DNA of 64,000 nucleotides from Sinonovacula constricta (taxonomy: Eukaryota; Mollusca; Bivalvia; Cardiida; Solecurtidae), in NCBI GenBank assembly GCA_007844125.1, contig CM017572.1, forward strand, positions 26,183,879 to 26,247,878, read 5' to 3'. The notes beneath the pieces were generated by a model, which saw nothing but the letters and a program-made list of their open reading frames with translations, was not told the origin of the DNA and searched no databases. The translations under genes and the position numbers were made by a program. This document shows, piece after piece, positions 59,719 through 64,000 of the stretch. The first letter of the stretch is position 1, and the number at the start of each line of letters is the position of its first letter.

Positions 59719-62258
59719 CATCATCATCATCATCTTTTTATTTTAGGTGTGGCGTTTGGTCATAAAGGAATTCTTTTGTTGTTTGGAATATTTCTATCAT
59801 ACGAAACTAGAAGTGTCAAGCTTAAGCAAGTCAATGATTCCAGATTTGTTGGCATGAGCATATACAATGTTGTAGTAAGTACCCGTTTCTTATATTCGCA
59901 TAATCATGTTCATTAAAATAAATATTGAAATATTTCCATGCTTGTAAAGCGTCCTGAATTACTGCTATGACTTGTTAGTTTGGTGACATGTTATCATGCT
60001 TAGGTGTGAGGTTAAGCCAGGTGTTCACGACAAGGTATCTTATCCCACAAAGGACAACAAGGATCATGGATGTGCGGTATAAAAGTCAAGTTCTTAAAGC
60101 AAGAAAATAAATAACAACGTTTTACAATCACAACGCTTATACTGGTATTGACAACATTTATATGAGTTACATATATTAAACAATTAGTGTGGATGGATAT
60201 TCCGATTTCCATTATGATTTATACTTTAATACTTTAAATATCTTAAAAACTATCACAGCGCAACTGCATATGTCTAGGGCACTATCAAAGCGCAACAGCG
60301 CAACTGCATAAGGCTAGGTACATTGTAACTATCACAGCGCAACAGCGCAACTGCATATGGCTAGGTAATTATCACAGCGCATTTGCATATGGCGAGGTAA
60401 CTATCGCAGCGCAACTGCATATGGCTATATAACTATCATAGCGCAACTGCATTATCCCAATGTAACTACATTAATGTTCCTAAGTAGGTTTTCATTGTCT
60501 GATACAGTGCTTTCTTTATTGGTGCTTGACACATCGCTATATTATTATTGACAACAGCTGCAATATTACTGTTGGCATACAAGGTTACTGTCTTAGAAAC
60601 AAACAAATACTACATTGGTATGTTTTGTCATTGCAAGCTGCACACGGAATACCGAATTCATCAGAACATTACTAAATAGCTACGGATTCCTATTATCGTC
60701 TGCTAAATTTACAAATATATTCCAATAGTAATCCGGCTTTCGAGAGCTGAATCTGTCTCTCAATATATACATGGCAATTCACCTTCCTTTGTATAAGCCA
60801 TACATGTTATCTTAGACTTTCGCTGGAAAATACCATACGACTTACAAAATATAAAAAAAAATGTTTACTTTTCGTTGCAAAGAGATACAAGACGATTGAT
60901 ACAACAACAAATCATCTGAGAGAATCTGTGTAATTGTGTATTAGTATGAGTGTAATGTAAAGTACCACCCATGATGCAATACACAGTTTACATCTTATTT
61001 GTTTCAGGTGTTGTGCGCCATTACTGTACCAATCACATTGATAATAAAGAGCCAGCAGGACGCATCCTTCGCCTTTGTTGCCTTAACAATTATATTATGC
61101 AGTTTTCTTTCCATGGGCCTTATATTTGGTCCTAAGGTATGTTTAATTTGGCTGTTTAGGATACTACTTTTTATAAAGTAAGTCTTAACCTGTGCTGTAT
61201 TTGTCTCTGTGGTTAAAAACAGTAAGTTAATTTAAAAAGTTGAAGTGGTATAGTGAAGTAAATATATGCTTGTGTATTAAACTTATAAGTGAATATGAAT
61301 AATTATTTTCCATTTGCACCTATCCTGTTATATTAGATACTGGAAATAGCCCGCAATCCGAAACGAAACGTGACTGAAATTCGTTCCATGACCGAGTGTA
61401 GTATAGGCAAGGAAGAGGAGGAGAGACACCGGAAACTTCTGACAGAAAACGAACAGTTAAAGCAACAAATAGAGGAGGTTTGTCATATTTGTTAACAATT
61501 ATATTTAACCTTTTAAATATAAGAAGTTTATTAAGCAAAACTGTATATAACGATAGAAAGTTATCATTAATGACTTAAAACTCTAGATTTAACAAAACAT
61601 TGAAATTGTCACAGCACTTTCCTTATCGTATAAGTCGTACTGGCTTAATTTTGTTCTTGAAAATATAAAATAGAACTATTAAAACAGCCTTTACGTTGCA
61701 ATTGAAAGGCTAAATTGATTAAAGCAATAGAAAACCATACACATTGAGATTTTAAAAAGACAAAGTACATAATTTTCAGAACCTATTGTGCTGTGAAAAT
61801 ACACCTTATAACACATTGTTGTTAACATTAAACGTTATGGTCTTGAACGATAAAGCAAATCATATTTGTATTTGCCAGACAGAATGGATCAAAATATATA
61901 ATAAGTATAGTTTACAATTGTAGATGATTGAAACTATAATTTGATGATTGGCCATACATAGCTCTATCTATGTATGAACGTACCCTATTTTTTCCAGATG
62001 GAAGACAGAGTGAAAGAACTTAACCGCCAGTTACAAGACAAGATGCGTCAGCGAATCCAGCTGAGTTCTAAGGTCAATAACAAGGCTTGTGCAAGTTCTG
62101 AGAAAACTAACATTGAGGTACGACTAAATGCAGGGAGTGTTTTTATCCGAACACCCGACGATACGGCTGTCAATGCAGACTATTATTCTGACTCCGGAAT
62201 ACATACTGGATCAGTGTCTAAAAGCCCAAGGGAGTCTCCGCCTGGAAATGCCGTGTAG
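45293..62258 (+). CDS. GABBR1: GABA-B receptor subunit 1 (metabotropic, class C GPCR), 5'-incomplete, 17 coding exons
   Basis: Join 45293-45427, 46522-46692, 47611-47712, 48149-48214, 49169-49363, 50768-50907, 52419-52524, 53142-53205, 53860-53937, 54145-54295, 55459-55591, 57221-57340, 58744-58951, 59747-59874, 61008-61136, 61337-61477 and 61998-62258. All introns are GT-AG and the 2328 nt stay in frame (775 residues plus TAG). The domain order is Venus-flytrap (1-352), seven helices (about 370-640) and cytoplasmic coiled coil plus tail (about 660-775). GABA contacts known for vertebrate GB1 are kept with matching spacing: S28, S51, H68, Y148, W176 and E249. GABBR2 lacks this set, so this is subunit 1. 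In animals GB1 binds GABA and pairs with GB2, which couples to Gi/o to open K+ and close Ca2+ channels. The signal peptide and about the first 50-60 residues are missing. The symbol is by homology; the exon map is my reading without transcript support. Confidence 0.95.
45870..45950 (+). repeat. Diverged intronic repeat, copy 1
   Basis: TTTAAATATTTCTTTCGTGA and a following CGTGATTTTTAAGAAAG block match 49940-50000 in a different GABBR1 intron. It is short and noncoding. Confidence 0.5.
46522..46692 (+). CDS. GABBR1: GABBR1 coding exon 2 (GABA-binding core)
   Basis: 57 codons, phase 0 at both ends, acceptor ACGACAG, donor GTAAGT. It encodes [20 protein letters not shown] and [14 protein letters not shown], the most conserved part of the domain, with ligand serine S51 and histidine H68. 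It ends EVFTS. Confidence 0.97.
47611..47712 (+). CDS. GABBR1: GABBR1 coding exon 3
   Basis: 34 codons between TTGTTTACAG and GTAATG, phase 0. It reads [15 protein letters not shown] and ends AVRNLK, matching the [13 protein letters not shown] segment of vertebrate GB1. Confidence 0.97.
48149..48214 (+). CDS. GABBR1: GABBR1 coding exon 4 (22 codons)
   Basis: A short exon between TTATTTCAG and GTACGT, phase 0. It reads [20 protein letters not shown] then CQ. Y148 aligns with the vertebrate GB1 tyrosine that contacts GABA. It is too short to show as a stand-alone frame. Confidence 0.97.
49169..49363 (+). CDS. GABBR1: GABBR1 coding exon 5
   Basis: 65 codons between TATTTGACAG and GTAAGC, phase 0. 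It contains [16 protein letters not shown] with W176 at the position of the ligand-contacting tryptophan, a glycosylation sequon N-C-T, and [11 protein letters not shown]. Confidence 0.97.
49935..50010 (+). repeat. Diverged intronic repeat, copy 2
   Basis: TTTAAATATTTCTTTCGTAA followed by CATGATTTTCTTAAAG matches 45870-45950. It lies in the intron between exons 5 and 6. Confidence 0.5.
50768..50907 (+). CDS. GABBR1: GABBR1 coding exon 6
   Basis: 140 nt between ATTTCTGCAG and GTAATA, ending in phase 2. It contains [20 protein letters not shown], where E249 matches the ligand-contacting glutamate, then NKTAE with a glycosylation sequon. Confidence 0.96.
52001..52217 (+). mobile_element. tRNA-derived SINE in GABBR1 intron 6
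   Basis: The head GTGGCTCCCGTGGCCGAGCG and the B-box-like GTGGATTCGATCCCGGTCG mark a tRNA ancestor of the Ser/Leu kind. A ~100-bp body is followed by a GTGTCGGTGCGATGTAAC and CAACAACAAAACGAC tail of the sort seen in molluscan SINEs. A possible short target duplication AACACTA is at 51990-51996 and 52218-52224, which is too short to be certain. It is sense-oriented to the host gene. Frames 51956-52292 across it are not genes. Confidence 0.75.
52419..52524 (+). CDS. GABBR1: GABBR1 coding exon 7
   Basis: 106 nt. Its first base completes an AGG codon from exon 6. It reads [20 protein letters not shown] and ends SFLGVS before donor GTGAGT. Acceptor is TTTCATTACAG. The IEDFNY core matches LEDFNY of other GB1 proteins. 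Confidence 0.95.
53142..53205 (+). CDS. GABBR1: GABBR1 coding exon 8
   Basis: 64 nt between TTTTGTTTCAG and GTAAGA, ending in phase 1. It reads [20 protein letters not shown] then I, equivalent to GHVVF-ASGSRMAWTLIEQL in vertebrates. Confidence 0.94.
53860..53937 (+). CDS. GABBR1: GABBR1 coding exon 9
   Basis: 78 nt between CTGTTGACAG and GTGGGT, entering and leaving in phase 1. It reads [20 protein letters not shown] and NTERWAG. It is the last exon of the Venus-flytrap domain and joins the W-GG linker. Confidence 0.95.
54145..54295 (+). CDS. GABBR1: GABBR1 coding exon 10 (linker and TM1)
   Basis: 151 nt. It enters in phase 1 after CATCTTTTCAG and leaves in phase 2 at a weak GTTCTC donor. 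It encodes GGKIPPDRT and then a hydrophobic helix (about residues 370-395, [20 protein letters not shown] and onward) ending FNIINNNRR at intracellular loop 1. Confidence 0.93.
54365..54480 (-). mobile_element. Truncated tRNA-derived SINE relic in GABBR1 intron 10
   Basis: On the minus strand a B box GGGTTCGATTCCCG is preceded by GCCTCTCACC and followed by a body ending TGGTTTTACGCGGACAATTG. The body resembles the GTGGTTTTACCC segment of the SINE at 52001. No A box or flanking duplication is evident, so it is a fragment. Confidence 0.65.
54925..55257 (-). other. Unrecognised 110-codon antisense open frame in GABBR1 intron 10
   Basis: This minus-strand frame reads ...[20 protein letters not shown]... 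and ends ILISQQ-stop. Its composition is unlike the simple AT-driven frames nearby: it has several W, Q, D and A residues and locally higher GC. An AG acceptor-like TTAAAAGTTTGCAG precedes the codons for NTPRKTNN on that strand, so the real coding part, if any, may start there. I recognise no domain. It could be a retrocopied exon, an element remnant, or chance. Confidence 0.25.
55459..55591 (+). CDS. GABBR1: GABBR1 coding exon 11 (TM2), short form
   Basis: 133 nt after TTCTATTTTAG, one base completing AGA, donor [24 protein letters not shown] aligns without gaps to RYIQNSQPNLNNLTAVGC of human GB1, so this acceptor gives the canonical loop length. A second in-frame acceptor lies at 55388-55389 (see findings). 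The exon ends QICQ. Confidence 0.92.
57221..57340 (+). CDS. GABBR1: GABBR1 coding exon 12 (TM3)
   Basis: 120 nt after TTATTCCAG. It reads [20 protein letters not shown] and VWTVHRL, the class C TM3 signature. I chose donor GTAAGG at 57341. A weaker in-frame GTGTAT at 57329 would remove VYIN. Confidence 0.9.
58744..58951 (+). CDS. GABBR1: GABBR1 coding exon 13 (TM4 and extracellular loop 2)
   Basis: 208 nt after TTTATTTCCAG, leaving in phase 1 at GTAACT. It contains [15 protein letters not shown] (TM4 end), then the loop with [16 protein letters not shown] in LEHC is the conserved loop-2 cysteine that bonds to TM3 in class C receptors. The last ~24 nt and donor are the apparent source of an intronic minisatellite. 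Confidence 0.95.
58926..59310. repeat. Degenerate ~32-bp minisatellite starting at exon 13 donor
   Basis: About nine imperfect units follow the consensus ACTATCACAGCGCAACTGCA + TATGGCTAGGTA. The first unit overlaps the 3' end of coding exon 13 and its GTAACT donor. Later units include CATATGGTTAGCTAAG (about 58975), CCATATGATTAGATCAC, and GCATATGGCGAGGTAACTAT (about 59157). Confidence 0.85.
59587..59735. repeat. TTA/ATT trinucleotide microsatellite with TCA end
   Basis: A ~145-bp imperfect (TTA)n run, interrupted by CATAATTATGATTATGATTT and a TTG unit, ends in (TCA)n about 12 bp before the exon 14 acceptor. It gives poly-Tyr and poly-Ile frames that are not genes. Confidence 0.97.
59747..59874 (+). 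CDS. GABBR1: GABBR1 coding exon 14 (TM5)
   Basis: 128 nt after TTTTTATTTTAG, donor GTAAGT. It reads [20 protein letters not shown] and [20 protein letters not shown] then VV. The polypyrimidine region is preceded by a long TTA/TCA microsatellite. The frame also runs open upstream through the microsatellite, but that part is intronic. Confidence 0.96.
60247..60470. repeat. ~32-bp minisatellite in intron 14, same family as exon 13 donor
   Basis: Six to seven units of ACTATCACAGCGCAACTGCA + TATGGCTAGGTA are better preserved than in the preceding intron. Two units have an extra internal AGCGCAAC duplication. The array lies on the opposite side of exon 14 from the related array at 58926-59310. 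Confidence 0.93.
60620..60685 (+). repeat. Repeat family C fragment in GABBR1 intron 14
   Basis: TCATTGCAAGCTGCACACGG and GGAATACCGAATT match 15625-15660 (ATTGCAAGCTGCA and CGGAATACCAGAATT). It is noncoding. Confidence 0.55.
61008..61136 (+). CDS. GABBR1: GABBR1 coding exon 15 (TM6-TM7)
   Basis: 43 codons between TTTGTTTCAG and GTATGT, phase 0. It reads [20 protein letters not shown] then [17 protein letters not shown] and LIFGPK, closely matching LITAPV-MI-SSQQDA-FAF of other GB1 proteins. Confidence 0.97.
61337..61477 (+). CDS. GABBR1: GABBR1 coding exon 16 (start of cytoplasmic coiled coil)
   Basis: 47 codons between GTTATATTAG and GTTTGT, phase 0. After [14 protein letters not shown] comes the helical [20 protein letters not shown] with leucines at heptad spacing, equivalent to the GB1 segment that pairs with GB2. 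Confidence 0.93.
61998..62258 (+). CDS. GABBR1: GABBR1 last coding exon 17 (coiled coil end and tail)
   Basis: 261 nt after ATTTTTTCCAG up to a TAG stop. [20 protein letters not shown] completes the coiled coil (human has EERVSELRHQLQ) and ends with an RQR motif. The ~65-residue tail carries SDSGIHTGS and ends PPGNAV, and is shorter than in vertebrate GB1. The initial ATG of the exon is internal, not a start. Confidence 0.95.
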   Translation: MEDRVKELNRQLQDKMRQRIQLSSKVNNKACASSEKTNIEVRLNAGSVFIRTPDDTAVNADYYSDSGIHTGSVSKSPRESPPGNAV

Positions 62259-63060
62259 CAAGAAGTCCTTTGAAGTGTTTAGGTGCCAGTTGCAAATGTT
62301 GTCTGCATACAAATTCAGCTTGACAGATGTTTAGAAGAGATTTAATATCGGTGTTCATTCCTGTGAATTGTGTGTATTATGTGTTATATGTGTTTGTATT
62401 TGTCAAGTTGTGTTTTATTCTGTATATTTACATGATCGAAGAGATAAAAACGAGAGGACCTCAGTCTATGAACAGGCACGAATCTGTTCTTTATTATTAG
62501 CAAACTTAACTTTTCATGTTCCTTGTGTAGCATACCTGCTATAAATTCTGCTGCGATTAATGATAACTGTTTCAAGCCAGTATAACATAAAACATTATTT
62601 TCATTAATGATAAACATATGCTTATACCTAAGCATTGCATGTGTCAACTTGATAACTAAATCATTGATCTTTACCTGTAATATATTTTATATCATCTAAG
62701 TATTTAAGATTGCATGTCATTGCCAGATAAATCGAAAATTGGATTAATGCACGTAATTTGTTATTGTTTAAGTGCAAGTGGATATAAGCATTCAGAGCTG
62801 AAATGCTCAGATATATACGTGTAATAGCATTGTTTGCGTTTAATCAGTTATAAGTGCGGGAGGATGATTAAGCGTTAAGTTTAAAAAGTCAATTCTGTGG
62901 ATAGCTACAGCGTATATAGACTTTAAATCGTAACTCTTAAACGATATATATTTTACTAATAGTTTTTAACAAATATTTATAAGAATACAAAGTAATCAAT
63001 ATGCGGATATCCATATACAATAAAAATAAAATAATGTCCAAGTTGTCCGCATAAAACCTT
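62259..63060 (+). other. Likely GABBR1 3' UTR
   Basis: Sequence after the TAG stop has no further coding similarity. The first AATAAA hexamers are at 63019-63024 and 63025-63030, and a GTGTGTGTATTGATGTGTGA tract follows at about 63105. This supports, without proving, a cleavage site shortly after 63040. The UTR length is therefore an estimate. Confidence 0.5.
63019..63030 (+). terminator. Candidate polyadenylation signals (tandem AATAAA)
   Basis: Two adjacent AATAAA hexamers are the first after the GABBR1 stop codon. A GT-rich stretch lies about 75 bp downstream. A further AATAAA at 63718-63723 is an alternative. Confidence 0.45.
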
Positions 63061-63850
63061 TAAAAACACGTTGGCGTCAAAATAACAAAAGGTTTGGATT
63101 CGAGGTGTGTGTGTATTGATGTGTGATGAAAAAAAAATAAGTCCTTAAGTATGATAAATTTTAAATGTTGAAGCCCCATTTAAAAATGAAGCTTTCTATC
63201 GCGTATAAGAACCAAGACTTGATTTATTCTTTTATGATTGAAATAGCAAGGACTACAGACATTTTTATCAAAAGTATATTACGTTAGTTCATAAGTAAAA
63301 TGTTTTATGTATGTTTTTAGTTTTCTTTCACATGCGTCGTTTCAAAGTTATACAACTTAATACAACGTCCTTTCATATTTCTTCTAGGTGTCTTTAGCTA
63401 TATCTAAAGTGTTGTTAGAATTGTAAGTATCTTACAAATATAATAGTATCTTGATCCAATATCTTTATGGTTCTGCACATGTAAATGTACATTCATTGAG
63501 AGGTTTCAAGTGTATTCTTATGTAGTTTATGGTTATGTTTCATTGTGAAATTATGCTAATATTTTTAATAATTTAAACACTTACGTCATTTTTATATAAT
63601 ACATGTGACGCCAATTACTAATTGTTTTTGAACGGCGTATTCGAATTATTGTTAATATTTCATTATATCTCTAGCACGAAGAATCACTCTTATTCATCTA
63701 AAGTAACTTTGTTAAAAAATAAAATATAACCTAAAAGTGTGTTCCTTGTTAGTATTGGTGAGATTTGACCGATTTATATCTGATACCTTGCTAGTTTAAC
63801 TTTGGCTTATAGTAGAATTGCCATGACCCGTCAAATATAACGTTAGTTTA
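63060..63850. other. Intergenic, nothing recognised
   Basis: AT-rich sequence with no open frame of note. The short CAAGTTGTCCGCATAAAACC at about 63040 resembles the SINE relic at 54365. Confidence 0.5.
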
Positions 63851-63852
63851 AG

Positions 63853-64000
63853 AATAAATGACAAAGTCCTATGAGCATTGCAACATATATTAAACTCTGA
63901 AAAGGCACAGGACAAAGGTATTTCACGCGCAAGCAAAGTGAAAAGAAAGAACCATTTTTTTATGATTTTAAAAGAGCAAACCCGACAGTTACCGCCTTGG
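63853..64000 (+). repeat. Dispersed repeat family A, copy cut by window end
   Basis: TGACAAAGTCCTATGAGCAT, AAAGGCACAGGACAAAGGTA and CCGACAGTTACCGCCTTGG match the first ~150 bp of the 11.3-kb units. The copy continues beyond the window. Confidence 0.9.

Noticed and set aside
59545..59746. Poly-Tyr/poly-Ile reading frame continuous with the TM5 exon
   Set aside because: It is the TTA microsatellite in the intron. The exon starts at the AG ending at 59746, where similarity to GB1 begins.

Overview
This is an AT-rich, repeat-laden stretch of an animal nuclear genome. It holds one recognisable protein-coding gene: the 3' three quarters or so of a metabotropic GABA-B receptor subunit 1 gene (GABBR1 type), on the + strand from 45293 to 62258. 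The coding part falls into 17 exons with GT-AG introns, and the exons splice in frame to 775 residues plus a stop. The protein reads most like lophotrochozoan GABBR1. Together with tRNA-derived SINEs, many minisatellites and a dispersed low-copy repeat family, this suggests a mollusc, most likely a bivalve. The species cannot be fixed from the sequence alone.

Regions. 1-45292 is noncoding as far as I can see. It contains scattered diverged repeats, tandem arrays at 7.66-7.84, 8.3-9.25, 9.98-10.17, 18.4-19.65 and 41.39-41.55 kb, and a three-copy tandem duplication of a ~650-bp repeat at 11.34-12.95 kb whose relatives recur at 20.5, 24.2, 26.1, 26.9, 28.0, 29.0 and 63.9 kb. It also contains an intact-looking SINE with a 12-bp target-site duplication (15.9-16.2 kb), a foldback element (20.93-21.06 kb) and several microsatellites. 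The upstream GABBR1 exons (signal peptide and first ~50-60 residues of the ligand-binding lobe) were not found. They lie either undetected in this 45 kb or to the left of the window. 45293-62258 is the GABBR1 body, with introns of only 0.2-1.6 kb. 62259-64000 is 3' UTR and intergenic sequence, ending inside another copy of the dispersed repeat.

The receptor. Exons 1-9 encode the rest of the Venus-flytrap GABA-binding domain. Six of the GABA-contacting residues known in vertebrate GB1 are present with the expected spacing. Exons 10-15 encode the seven-helix domain. Exons 16-17 encode the cytoplasmic coiled coil for pairing with GABBR2, followed by an RXR-type motif and a short tail. This conservation of ligand contacts marks it as subunit 1 rather than subunit 2.

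Most unusual observations. (1) A minisatellite in two introns flanking the TM5 exon has a unit that matches the 3' end of the preceding coding exon plus its splice donor, so it looks exon-derived and carries many donor look-alikes. (2) A second splice acceptor 69 nt upstream of the TM2 exon would add 23 in-frame codons to intracellular loop 1. (3) The C-terminal tail contains DSGIHTGS, very close to the beta-catenin-type beta-TrCP phosphodegron. (4) A long TTA microsatellite directly abuts the acceptor of the TM5 exon.
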